Below, one piece after another: positions 33,830 to 41,589 of a DNA stretch of 64,000 bases. The notes beneath the pieces were generated by a model. The model did not search any database, was not told where the DNA came from, and was given only the letters and a program-made list of their open reading frames with translations. The stretch lies in NCBI RefSeq assembly GCF_030866765.1, contig NZ_CP133017.1, positions 2,400,001-2,464,000 on the forward strand, given 5' to 3'. The position numbers were made by a program, and so were the translations under genes. Each line of letters opens with the position of its first letter. Position 1 is the first letter of the stretch. This DNA is from Paenibacillus silvisoli. GTDB taxonomy: Bacteria > Bacillota > Bacilli > Paenibacillales > Paenibacillaceae.

Positions 33830-34552
33830 TTAATTTTTCTGATACCATCTAATCCTGCGATACATCGAGGAATCTTTCAAGAGTCGGAAAGGATGTAAAT
33901 CCGGCTGATAATTGCCTTCGATGATCCAGATCTGCCCTTTTCGATCGATACCGATATCGAATCCGACTTGTCTAAGCTTGGGGTACCGCTCTCCAAGCCG
34001 CTTGACCGCAAAAAGCGCGATCCGTTTGGCTTTGAGGAACAAGCCCCGATTACCGAGGCGGGCCAGTCTCAACGCCACAGGCACCGGAATGATGCGGCTA
34101 GGCACATTCGTGACGAGATAACCTGGCGCCGCCACTTTCACGTATGAGCCAGTCACCTTCCAAGGGGAGGAAACGCCTTTTCTTCTTTGCACCATGATCC
34201 GGATATCGAACGGGTTGCGTTGAATTTCAGCAAGCTGCAAGCGTCGTTGGACGATATAACCGCGTCGTCTGGTTTTATTTCCGATGCGCTTGAGCAATAG
34301 CCTGGTGCCTTTCATCGTGATCGTGGTATTCTCGTTATGAATACGATAAGTGTCTCCGTTTCGGGAAACAAACAGGATGTCATGGCCGAAGCTCCCGTCG
34401 CGCGGCTTCAGAACGAGGCTTTGATAGAGGCGTAACTGCTTTGCCAACCGCTTCAGACTCAGCAGCCGAGTTTTGGGCAATCGTACGGAGAGAGAGGAAA
34501 CATCATGCAGAATGCGATATTGGATCCATTTGTCTCGTTTGATCACACTCAT
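33830..34552 (-). CDS. YheC/YheD family spore coat-associated protein (ATP-grasp-like)
   Basis: A 240-residue member of the YheC/YheD family, found in spore coats and related to ATP-grasp ligases. Typical stretches are LVLKPRDGSFGHDI (early lysine strand), RNPFDIRIMVQRR, WKVTGSYVKVAAPGYLVTNV, and a C-terminal VGFDIGIDRKGQIWIIEGNY corresponding to the metal-binding strand of the fold. It is shorter than the classical B. subtilis YheC/YheD proteins (over 360 residues), lacking their N-terminal part. The ATG at 34552 has TAGGAGGTTGCCGC on its strand. Its catalytic activity is unknown. Confidence 0.85.
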   Translation of the reverse strand: MSVIKRDKWIQYRILHDVSSLSVRLPKTRLLSLKRLAKQLRLYQSLVLKPRDGSFGHDILFVSRNGDTYRIHNENTTITMKGTRLLLKRIGNKTRRRGYIVQRRLQLAEIQRNPFDIRIMVQRRKGVSSPWKVTGSYVKVAAPGYLVTNVPSRIIPVPVALRLARLGNRGLFLKAKRIALFAVKRLGERYPKLRQVGFDIGIDRKGQIWIIEGNYQPDLHPFRLLKDSSMYRRIRWYQKN

Positions 34553-34716
34553 GCGGCAACCTCCTAATTTGGCTTATCGAGCAGCGGAATATTTCAATGT
34601 ATTCCGTTAGTGAAGGTTTTGGCCGAGTCAACCATCGGAGGCAATTCATCCAATATAATGACTGGAGCATGCTGGTAAAGTTTGGCGCACGATATACCAT
34701 TCGCACAAAGAACGGC

Positions 34717-34746
34717 TTGTCCAATACAGCCGGCTGGTTATATACT
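34717..34746 (+). promoter_or_regulatory. Candidate promoter of the MFS transporter
   Basis: TTGTCC (34717-34722), 18 bases, TATACT (34741-34746). Transcription from about 34753 gives a leader of about 88 bases containing the hairpin at 34774. The rest of the 288-base gap (34553-34716) shows nothing I can support. Confidence 0.45.
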
Positions 34747-34773
34747 AGTGAGAGAATCACAATCATACACGGG

Positions 34774-34813
34774 AAGCGCCACTTTCGTGCAAGCTGCGAA
34801 TGTGGCGTTTTTA
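34774..34813 (+). terminator. Leader terminator (possible attenuator) before the MFS gene
   Basis: AAGCGCCAC and TTCG pair with CGAA and GTGGCGTTT, with a single T-T mismatch between the two helices, followed by TTTTTA. It lies between the candidate promoter and the ribosome binding site of the transporter, so it could control read-through. Confidence 0.6.
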
Positions 34814-34840
34814 GTGCTTGATATAACCAGGAGGATTGTT

Positions 34841-36037
34841 TTGGCACCTATAGAAGTAACAGCTGCTCCATCTTATAAACGTTTGTTCATTTTATTGTCC
34901 GTGACGTTAGTTTCCGGCTTTAATCAAGGTCTGGTGCTGCCGCTGCTAGCGATCCTGTTGGATCAACAAGGCGTGTCCTCGGATGTGAACGGATTGAATT
35001 CCATGGCACTTTACATCGGTACGTTCAGTACGATGTTCTTTATTGAGAAGCCGATCCGATCGCTGGGGTATAAGAAAGGTATCGTATTCGGCATCTTGCT
35101 TGCGGCCATCGGAACGAGCTTGTTTCCGTTTCTTTCCTCATTATGGATCTGGTTTATATTGCGGATCATTGTAGGCGTCGGCGACAGCGCGCTGCATTAT
35201 TGCACGCAGCTGTGGATCGTCAGCAGCAGTCCTGCGGAAACGCGCGGCCGCTACATTTCGTTATATGGGATGGCGTACGGCATCGGATTTAGTTTAGGGC
35301 CGGTTGGCATCCACCTGCTGTCCGTAGGTGAGTGGGCACCGTTTTGCTTAAATGCGGTCTTGTTCCTGCTTGTTCTCGTATTCGTCAGTTCGCTAAAACC
35401 CGCTTATCCGGAACATTCGGCTAAGCAAGCATCTTCCTCGAAGCGCTACGCGGCCACTTACCGGCTGGCGTGGTTCGCGCTGCTGCCGGCGATTCTCTAC
35501 GGGTTGATGGAAGCGACGATGAACAGCAATTTCCCTCTTTATGGGCTGCGTATCGATCTCAGCCAGGAATCGATCGCTTTGCTTCTGCCTGCGTTAGGCG
35601 TCGGCAGCTTGCTGCTTATGTTCCCGCTTGGCATGCTGAGCGACCGAATCGGGCGCAAGCCCGTGCTGGTAGCCTGCGCGCTCGTCGCAGGGCTGATGTT
35701 TCTGACCATTCCGCTCGCCGGAAACCAAGTCGCCGTGCTCTTCGTCATGCTGGCGTTTATCGGCGGCTTTATCGGGTCGTTCTTCTCGCTTGGATTAGCC
35801 TACGCCGCGGATTTGCTGCCACGGGATTTGCTGCCTGCGGCCAATGTGACGGCTTCGATTCATTTTAGCATCGGCAGCTTGCTTGGTCCGGGCATAAGCG
35901 GGTTCGGCATACAATATGTATCGACGAACAGTATGTTTATTATGCTCGGCAGTGCTTTTACGCTGTTTGCCTTCATCGGATTGCTCATTCGTGGGAAAGC
36001 AGCTAAGCCAGCTGAAGCGGCAAGCGAGGCTTCATAA
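34841..36037 (+). CDS. Major facilitator superfamily transporter
   Basis: A 398-residue protein with 12 predicted membrane segments, of the drug-efflux-like MFS type. It opens with SYKRLFILLSVTLVSGFNQG, has motif A-like LGYKKGIVFGILLAAIG after helix 2 and the second-half repeat GMLSDRIGRKPVLVACAL (canonical motif A) in the central loop. The substrate cannot be told. The start is TTG 34841 after AGGAGGATTGTT; the open frame upstream to 34682 passes through the leader hairpin. The leader terminator suggests inducible expression. Confidence 0.85.
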   Translation: MAPIEVTAAPSYKRLFILLSVTLVSGFNQGLVLPLLAILLDQQGVSSDVNGLNSMALYIGTFSTMFFIEKPIRSLGYKKGIVFGILLAAIGTSLFPFLSSLWIWFILRIIVGVGDSALHYCTQLWIVSSSPAETRGRYISLYGMAYGIGFSLGPVGIHLLSVGEWAPFCLNAVLFLLVLVFVSSLKPAYPEHSAKQASSSKRYAATYRLAWFALLPAILYGLMEATMNSNFPLYGLRIDLSQESIALLLPALGVGSLLLMFPLGMLSDRIGRKPVLVACALVAGLMFLTIPLAGNQVAVLFVMLAFIGGFIGSFFSLGLAYAADLLPRDLLPAANVTASIHFSIGSLLGPGISGFGIQYVSTNSMFIMLGSAFTLFAFIGLLIRGKAAKPAEAASEAS

Positions 36038-36126
36038 ATTTTTTTGGCTATGCGTATCCTTTTCGCCGCTTCATTCGTTTACCTCATGTCAACAGAACGC
36101 TAACAGGTGAGGAGGTGCTACCTACT

Positions 36127-36822
36127 ATGACGACGAAGCCCGATATCCATGAATTGCGGTTCGTTTTATACCGGTACTGCTTATCGCTGACGCGCTCGCC
36201 GTGGGACGCGGAAGATCTCGTCCAGGAGACGTGTTTAAAGGCGCTGCCGGTAATGAACGGCGCTATCGCGCATCCGAACCCGACGGCATATATGCTGCGG
36301 ATCGCTAAGAACATCGCCGTGGATCAATCCCGCCGCAAGCAGCTCGCTAGAAGAGCGCTGCAGCGTCAGGAGGAGGCGCTTGACCGGCTTCTCAGCGAAG
36401 CGCGCCCGGATGATCGGCACGAGCTGGAGTTTGCGCTTCGCCTGCTGCTGCAGCATTTGTCGCCGCTCCAGCGGACCGTGTTTTTGCTGCGAGAGCTATT
36501 CGGATACAAGGGGCAGGATGTCGCAACGAAGCTCTCGATGTCCGAAGGTGCCGTAAAAGCGGCGCTGCACCGGGCTAGAGCGGCCATTGCCAAACTGAAG
36601 CAGCAATCCGAGCTTGCTCAGCTATCGCCGCAGCAGTCGGAGAAGCAGGTCGATGAAAGCTTGCTCTTTGCGTATGTCAACGCCGTGAGGGATGGAAATT
36701 CGCAAGCCTTAGTCGTACTCGCCAATGCGGAGGAGCAGGTGATGGATGCCGTTCAGGCCATCGGCCAGCTGTATTCGTCGCAGGGCAGCCGCTCATCTGT
36801 TAGCATGCTGTATGCCGCATAA
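36127..36822 (+). CDS. Sigma-70 family (ECF-like) RNA polymerase sigma factor
   Basis: A 231-residue sigma factor with region 2 (about 8-85; FVLYRYCLSLTRSPWDAEDL, LVQETCLKALPVMN, AYMLRIAKNIAVDQSRRK) and region 4 (about 115-170; LSPLQRTVFLLRELFGYKGQ, SMSEGAVKAALHRARAAIAK). A C-terminal tail of about 55 residues (VDESLLFAYVNAVRDGNSQA) resembles the start of the SnoaL-like extension seen in some ECF groups but is cut short. No anti-sigma gene is adjacent; the next gene, 20 bases on, is a clpP paralogue, which suggests proteolytic control or a common regulon. The start is ATG 36127 after GAGGAGGTGCT; a GTG at 36115 lies inside that site. Confidence 0.85.
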   Translation: MTTKPDIHELRFVLYRYCLSLTRSPWDAEDLVQETCLKALPVMNGAIAHPNPTAYMLRIAKNIAVDQSRRKQLARRALQRQEEALDRLLSEARPDDRHELEFALRLLLQHLSPLQRTVFLLRELFGYKGQDVATKLSMSEGAVKAALHRARAAIAKLKQQSELAQLSPQQSEKQVDESLLFAYVNAVRDGNSQALVVLANAEEQVMDAVQAIGQLYSSQGSRSSVSMLYAA

Positions 36823-36842
36823 ACGAATGAGGAGGCACCGGC

Positions 36843-37415
36843 ATGAATTTAGTTCCTTATATTATCGAATCGACGAACAGGGGAGAGCGAAGCTACGACA
36901 TTTATTCGCGGCTGCTGAAGGACCGGATCGTGATGGTCAGCGGGGAAATCGAGGATCAGATGGCGAATGCGATCGTCGCGCAGCTGCTTTTTCTGGCGGC
37001 GGATGACCCGGAAAAGGACATCCAGCTCTATATCAACAGCCCCGGCGGATCGGTGACGGCAGGCTTTTCGATTTACGATACGATGCGTTTCATCAAGCCG
37101 GACGTCTCGACGATTTGCACGGGCTTTGCGGCAAGCTTCGGCGCGATCCTGCTCGCGGGCGGTGCTAAGGGCAAGCGGTTCGTGCTGCCGAACAGCGAAG
37201 TGATGATTCACCAGCCGCTCGGCGGCGCAAGAGGGCAGGCCTCCGATATTCAGATTCATGCCAGCTGGATATTGAAGACGCGGGAGAAAATCAACGCATT
37301 GCTGGCGGAGCATACGGGGCAGTCGAAGGACCAAATCGAGAAGGATTCGGACCGGGACCGGTTCATGAACGCCGAGGAAGCTGTAGCTTACGGCATTGCG
37401 GATCGCGTGCTATAA
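36843..37415 (+). CDS. clpP: ClpP protease paralogue
   Basis: A 190-residue Clp peptidase subunit. The catalytic triad is intact: Ser98 in [14 protein letters not shown], His123 in [13 protein letters not shown] and Asp172 in [14 protein letters not shown]. Several positions differ from the main housekeeping ClpP (for example GFAASFGA instead of GMAASMGA), so this is probably a second ClpP rather than the principal one. The ATG at 36843 follows AGGAGGCACCGGC. It forms a two-gene unit with the sigma factor upstream and is closed by a terminator. No ClpX or ClpC gene is nearby. Confidence 0.92.
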   Translation: MNLVPYIIESTNRGERSYDIYSRLLKDRIVMVSGEIEDQMANAIVAQLLFLAADDPEKDIQLYINSPGGSVTAGFSIYDTMRFIKPDVSTICTGFAASFGAILLAGGAKGKRFVLPNSEVMIHQPLGGARGQASDIQIHASWILKTREKINALLAEHTGQSKDQIEKDSDRDRFMNAEEAVAYGIADRVL

Positions 37416-37420
37416 ATAGC

Positions 37421-37465
37421 AAAAAGGCGGGCATCTCCAGTCCAAGGAGAGTCCGCCTTTTTTTT
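37421..37465. terminator. Bidirectional terminator between clpP and the YqzF-like gene
   Basis: AAAAAGGCGG and TCTCC pair with GGAGA and CCGCCTTTTTTTT; the A run on the left makes it usable by the minus-strand gene too. Confidence 0.88.
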
Positions 37466-37477
37466 CGCCGTATACTG

Positions 37478-37771
37478 TTATGCGCCCGGACGCGGCGGGC
37501 GAGTCCGCTTCTCGCGGAAGCGGGCGGAAACGTAGTTGCGCTTACGGTCACGGAAAAACGTCCATCCCCCGATAAAACCGACGCCGAGCAGGAAAAGCAC
37601 CATGCCAAGAATAAACGTCCACCATTCGAATTGGCGTACGGCCGCATCATTACCGAACGAAGAGAAATAATGAAAAATAGCGTCTTTCATGAGAAGAAAC
37701 CCGTAAGTGGCGGCCAAGCCAGGTATGACAAGCAGTAAAACGGCGATAAAACGGGCGATCACTTGCTTCAT
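37478..37771 (-). CDS. yqzF: YqzF-like (DUF2627) membrane protein
   Basis: A 97-residue protein with two predicted membrane helices (about 5-28 and 50-75): MKQVIARFIAVLLLVIPGL, WTFILGMVLFLLGVGFIGG, and a basic Arg/Pro-rich C-terminus. In B. subtilis yqzF lies next to the bkd operon, as here. The start is ATG 37771 with AGGAGGATTTATTCGG on its strand; the frame upstream to 37819 is not family-like. Function unknown. Confidence 0.8.
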   Translation of the reverse strand: MKQVIARFIAVLLLVIPGLAATYGFLLMKDAIFHYFSSFGNDAAVRQFEWWTFILGMVLFLLGVGFIGGWTFFRDRKRNYVSARFREKRTRPPRPGA

Positions 37772-37861
37772 CCGAATAAATCCTCCTGTATGCAAACACG
37801 ACAAGTATACCTTCATCATACCTTTTTCCCGCGAGACTGTCCATTTCGGAGCGGGCTGCGG

Positions 37862-37891
37862 TTTTCAATAAGCATCGAAAAAAGGTACAAT
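37862..37891 (+). promoter_or_regulatory. Candidate promoter of lpdV
   Basis: TTTTCA (37862-37867), 18 bases, TACAAT (37886-37891). It would give a leader of about 50 bases before lpdV. Confidence 0.4.
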
Positions 37892-37948
37892 AGAACTGTA
37901 TAGTTGTATTGCGGTACAGGTGTTACGAAATGGAGAGGAGCACGTGCA

Positions 37949-39376
37949 ATGACGATTCAATGCGATATTGCCATCATCGGCGGAGGCATTGCGGGATATA
38001 CGGCTGCCATCAGAGCGTCGCTGGCAGGGAAGAAAGTCATCCTGATCGAGAAAGAGAAGCTGGGCGGAACATGTTTACATAAAGGCTGTATCCCAAGCAA
38101 AGCGCTGCTGCGCAGCGCCGAGGTATACACGACCATGCTCAAAGCAGATACATATGGCATCAACGTTGAGGAAGGCGCGGTTTCGCTGGATTTCGCGAAG
38201 GTTCAGCGCCGTAAGGACAGCACGGTCGAAGGGCTGTATAAAGGGCTGCAATATTTGATGCGCAAGCACGAAATTACGGTGATTCAGGGGAGCGGCAGAG
38301 TGATCGGCCCGTCGATCTTCTCGCCGAAGAGCGGAAGCGTGGCGGTTGAATTCCCGGACGGCGAAATGGAAACGGTCGTGCCGAAGCATTTGATTATCGC
38401 GACAGGCTCGCGTCCGCGTACGCTTCCGGGACTCGAACCGATGCCGGGCGAAATTATGACGAGCGACGAAGCGCTTGAGATGGACGAGCTGCCCGAATCG
38501 GTGCTGATTGTCGGCGGCGGCGTGATCGGCGTCGAGTGGGCGTCGATGCTCATCGATTTCGGCGTCGATGTGACGCTGGTGGAGGCTGCCTCGCGGCTGC
38601 TGCCCGGGGAGGACGCCGAAGCGTCGGCCGAACTGACGAAGCAGCTGCGCAAGAGAGGAGTACGCATATTAACCGGCATCCAATTGAAGCTTGATACGTA
38701 TACCTATACGGAAGGACAAGCGACGATTACGGCGGATACGGCGGACGGCTCGGTTATTTTGAATGCGGAACGGCTCCTTGTGTCGGTTGGCCGTCAGGCG
38801 AACGTGGAAGGCATCGGTCTCGAAAACACCGACGTGCGCGTCGACAAAGGCGTTATTAAAGTGAATGGCTTCTTCCAAACGAACGAGCCGCATATTTATG
38901 CGATCGGCGACGTGAACGGAGGCTTGCAGCTGGCGCACGCCGCGGCGCATGAAGGCATCATCGCGGTCGATCATATTCTTGGCGGTAAGGAGCAAGCGCC
39001 GGACCACAGCCGAGTGCCGCGCGCGATCTATTCCAAGCCGGAGATTGCTTCGATCGGTCTTACGGAGGACGAAGCGCGCAAACAAGGGCATGATATCAAA
39101 GTCGGCAAAGTACCGTTTCAAGCGATCGGCAAGGCGCATGTGCTGGGCGAAACGGAAGGCTTCGCGAAGGTAATCGCGGACGCGAAAACGAGCGATGTGC
39201 TCGGCGTCCATTTGATCGGCGCGCATGCAACGGATTTGCTATCGGAAGCATCGCTGGCCATGCTGCTGAATGCGACGCCGTGGGAAGTGGGACAAGTCAT
39301 TCACCCGCATCCGACGTTGTCCGAGGTCATGGGTGAAGCAATGTTAGCGGTTAACGGAAATTCAATCGCATTTTAG
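37949..39376 (+). CDS. lpdV: Dihydrolipoyl dehydrogenase (E3) of the branched-chain oxoacid complex
   Basis: FAD enzyme that reoxidises the lipoyl groups of the E2 core. The 475 residues contain the FAD motif DIAIIGGGIAGYTAAI, the redox-active disulfide GGTCLHKGCIPSKALL, the NAD motif SVLIVGGGVIGVEWASML, the FAD phosphate loop HIYAIGDVNGGLQLAHAA and the dimerisation-domain His/Glu in HPHPTLSEVMGEA. The ATG at 37949 follows GAGAGGAGCACGTGCA. It precedes bkdAA by 146 bases, a gap with its own promoter, so it may be expressed separately as well. Confidence 0.93.
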   Translation: MTIQCDIAIIGGGIAGYTAAIRASLAGKKVILIEKEKLGGTCLHKGCIPSKALLRSAEVYTTMLKADTYGINVEEGAVSLDFAKVQRRKDSTVEGLYKGLQYLMRKHEITVIQGSGRVIGPSIFSPKSGSVAVEFPDGEMETVVPKHLIIATGSRPRTLPGLEPMPGEIMTSDEALEMDELPESVLIVGGGVIGVEWASMLIDFGVDVTLVEAASRLLPGEDAEASAELTKQLRKRGVRILTGIQLKLDTYTYTEGQATITADTADGSVILNAERLLVSVGRQANVEGIGLENTDVRVDKGVIKVNGFFQTNEPHIYAIGDVNGGLQLAHAAAHEGIIAVDHILGGKEQAPDHSRVPRAIYSKPEIASIGLTEDEARKQGHDIKVGKVPFQAIGKAHVLGETEGFAKVIADAKTSDVLGVHLIGAHATDLLSEASLAMLLNATPWEVGQVIHPHPTLSEVMGEAMLAVNGNSIAF

Positions 39377-39458
39377 CCCGGAGCTGCATCTTTATATAGT
39401 AAGCCAGATCGCAGGTCGCGGCATTGGACGGAGCATTTCTTTTTCGGTAAAAGTCGGT

Positions 39459-39464
39459 TATAAT
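39459..39464 (+). promoter_or_regulatory. -10 element of the bkdAA promoter
   Basis: A perfect TATAAT; the -35 region near 39436 (TTTCTT) is weak. The start would be near 39471. A second TATAAT at 39492-39497 lies inside the putative operator. Confidence 0.45.
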
Positions 39465-39479
39465 GGGTATAGTCAAGTC

Positions 39480-39496
39480 TTAGTACCTGGTTATAA
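39480..39496 (+). promoter_or_regulatory. Putative FapR operator upstream of bkdAA
   Basis: TTAGTACCTGGTTATAA matches 15 of 17 positions of the FapR consensus as I remember it (TTAGTACCTGGTACTAA), with the left half perfect. It lies just downstream of the candidate start site, where a bound repressor would block transcription. FapR senses malonyl-CoA and controls lipid synthesis in Bacillales. Confidence 0.5.
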
Positions 39497-39522
39497 TAGC
39501 AGCTAAAAGGAGGGCATCCCTC

Positions 39523-40554
39523 ATGACACAATCCGAATCCGCCGTGCAGCACAGACATGCTGCTCTTGGACTTACGGACGAGCAAGCCATTGAGATGTAT
39601 ACGTTTATGACGACCGCCCGTCGTTACGACGAGCGCTGTCTGCTGCTTCAACGGGCAGGCAAAATCAAGTTCCACGTTTCCGGGATCGGCCAGGAAGCCG
39701 CGCAAGTCGGCGCCGCTTTCGCGCTGGACCGCGAGCAAGATTACTTCCTTCCTTACTATCGCGATTATGCATTCGTATTAGCTTGCGGCATGACGCTACG
39801 CGAGCTTATGTTATCTTTATTTTCCAAAGCGGCAGACCCGAACAGCGGCGGACGCCAAATGCCGGGTCACTTCGGCAGCAAGCGGCTTCGCATCGTGACA
39901 GGCTCGAGCCCGGTTACGACGCAGGTTCCGCATGCCGTCGGCTTTGCGCTTGCCGCCAAGATGAAGAAGAAAAACTTCGTATCGTTCGTTACCTTCGGCG
40001 ACGGCTCCAGCAATCAGGGAGATTTTCACGAGGGCGCCAACTTTGCCGGCGTTCACAAGCTGCCGGTTATTTTCATGTGCGAAAACAACCAATACGCGAT
40101 TTCGATCCCGATTCACAAGCAAATCGGCGGCAAAATCGCCGACCGCGCGCTTGGCTACGGATTCCCGGGCTACAGCGTAGACGGCAACGATCCGCTTGAA
40201 GTGTACCGCGTCGTCAAGGAAGCGCGCGAGCGCGCCGCGCGCGGCGAAGGTCCGACGCTGGTTGAAGCGGTTATGTACCGTCTGTCCCCGCACTCCACGT
40301 CCGACGAGGATCTTGCGTACCGGACGAAGGAAGAAGTGGACTCGCACCGCGATAAAGACGGACTGCCGAAGTTCAAGCAGTATTTGATCGATTGCGGCAT
40401 TTGGGATGAAGAACGCGATGCGGCGATGCAGCAGCAGATTAAAGCGGCGCTTGACGATGCGACCACTTTCGGCGACCGCGCACCGTTCCCGGAACCGGAA
40501 GATATTTTGAAGCATGTTTATGCCGAGGAATATCTTGGAAAAGGAGGTCGCTAA
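39523..40554 (+). CDS. bkdAA: Branched-chain 2-oxoacid dehydrogenase E1 alpha subunit
   Basis: Thiamine-diphosphate subunit that decarboxylates the oxoacids of Val, Leu and Ile; the acyl-CoA products prime iso/anteiso fatty acids. The 343 residues include YRDYAFVLACGMTLRELMLS, MPGHFGSKRLRIVTGSSPVT, the TPP motif TFGDGSSNQGDFHEGANFAG ending in CENNQYAIS, and the phosphorylation-loop region YRLSPHSTSDED. The ATG at 39523 follows AAAGGAGGGCATCCCTC. It ends one base before the bkdAB start. Confidence 0.93.
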   Translation: MTQSESAVQHRHAALGLTDEQAIEMYTFMTTARRYDERCLLLQRAGKIKFHVSGIGQEAAQVGAAFALDREQDYFLPYYRDYAFVLACGMTLRELMLSLFSKAADPNSGGRQMPGHFGSKRLRIVTGSSPVTTQVPHAVGFALAAKMKKKNFVSFVTFGDGSSNQGDFHEGANFAGVHKLPVIFMCENNQYAISIPIHKQIGGKIADRALGYGFPGYSVDGNDPLEVYRVVKEARERAARGEGPTLVEAVMYRLSPHSTSDEDLAYRTKEEVDSHRDKDGLPKFKQYLIDCGIWDEERDAAMQQQIKAALDDATTFGDRAPFPEPEDILKHVYAEEYLGKGGR

Positions 40555-40555
40555 C

Positions 40556-41539
40556 ATGCCGAAAATGGACTATATCGATGCGATCCGCTTGGCGATGAAA
40601 GAAGAAATGGAGCGCGATGAGGATGTGTTCGTGCTCGGCGAGGACGTCGGCCACAAAGGCGGCGTATTCACGACGACGAAAGGGCTCATCGGACAGTTCG
40701 GCGAGGAGCGCGTATTGGATACGCCGCTTGCGGAATCCGCGATTGTCGGAACGGCAATCGGCGCCGCGATGTACGGCATGAAACCGATCGCCGAAATGCA
40801 GTATTCCGACTTCATGTTCCCGGCGACGAACCAAATCATTAGCGAAGCGGCCAAGATTCGTTACCGCTCCAACAATGACTGGACATGCCCGCTTGTCATC
40901 CGCGCGCCGATCGGCGGCGGCATTTTCGGCGGCTTGTACCACTCGCAATGCCCGGAATCGGTGTTCTTCGGAACGCCGGGGCTTAAAATCGTAGCGCCGT
41001 ATACGGCTTACGATGCGAAGGGACTGCTGAAAGCGGCCGTCCGCGACCCGGACCCCGTCATTTATTTTGAAAATAAAAAATGCTACAAGCTTGTTACCGG
41101 CGACGTGCCTGACGGCGACTACGTCGTGCCGATCGGCAAGTCCAACGTGCTTCGCGAAGGCGACGACATTACCGTCATCAGCTACAGCCTGCCTCTTCAT
41201 TTCGTGCTGGAAGCGGCGGAGGAGCTTGAAGAAGAAGGCATTTCGACGCATGTGCTTGACCTGCGCACGCTTCAGCCGCTCGATCACGAAGGCATCCTGG
41301 AAGCGGCACGCCGTACCGGCAAGGTGCTGATCATCCACGAGGATAACAAGTTCGGCGGCATCGGAGCGGAAGTGTCGGCCATCATCGCGGAAGAAATGCT
41401 CTATGAGCTTGACGCGCCGATCATGCGTCTGTGCGGACCTGATGTGCCGGCGATGCCGATCAACCCACCGGGTGAAAAGTTCTTTATGCTGAATAAGGAT
41501 AAAGTGAAGGAAGCCATGAAGAAGCTGGCATTGTTCTAG
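40556..41539 (+). CDS. bkdAB: Branched-chain 2-oxoacid dehydrogenase E1 beta subunit
   Basis: Partner of BkdAA in the alpha2-beta2 E1 enzyme. The 327 residues contain DEDVFVLGEDVGHKGGVFTT, DTPLAESAIVGTAIGAAMYG, EMQYSDFMFPATNQIISEAA, PIGGGIFGGLYHSQCPES and the C-terminal transketolase domain (LDLRTLQPLDHEGILEAARR). The start is ATG 40556 after AAAGGAGGTCGCTAAC; the frame from 40514 overlaps bkdAA. Confidence 0.93.
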   Translation: MPKMDYIDAIRLAMKEEMERDEDVFVLGEDVGHKGGVFTTTKGLIGQFGEERVLDTPLAESAIVGTAIGAAMYGMKPIAEMQYSDFMFPATNQIISEAAKIRYRSNNDWTCPLVIRAPIGGGIFGGLYHSQCPESVFFGTPGLKIVAPYTAYDAKGLLKAAVRDPDPVIYFENKKCYKLVTGDVPDGDYVVPIGKSNVLREGDDITVISYSLPLHFVLEAAEELEEEGISTHVLDLRTLQPLDHEGILEAARRTGKVLIIHEDNKFGGIGAEVSAIIAEEMLYELDAPIMRLCGPDVPAMPINPPGEKFFMLNKDKVKEAMKKLALF

Positions 41540-41589
41540 GCACGCGCTGCTTGCGATAAGCTTCGCATTACGTTTTAGGAGTGGTCGGA

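Noticed and set aside
34597..34821. 74-codon ORF in the gap before the MFS gene
   Set aside because: It runs through the leader promoter and hairpin in the same region and has no ribosome binding site.
39492..39497. Second TATAAT before bkdAA as an independent promoter
   Set aside because: It has no -35 at a proper distance and coincides with the right half of the putative FapR site.
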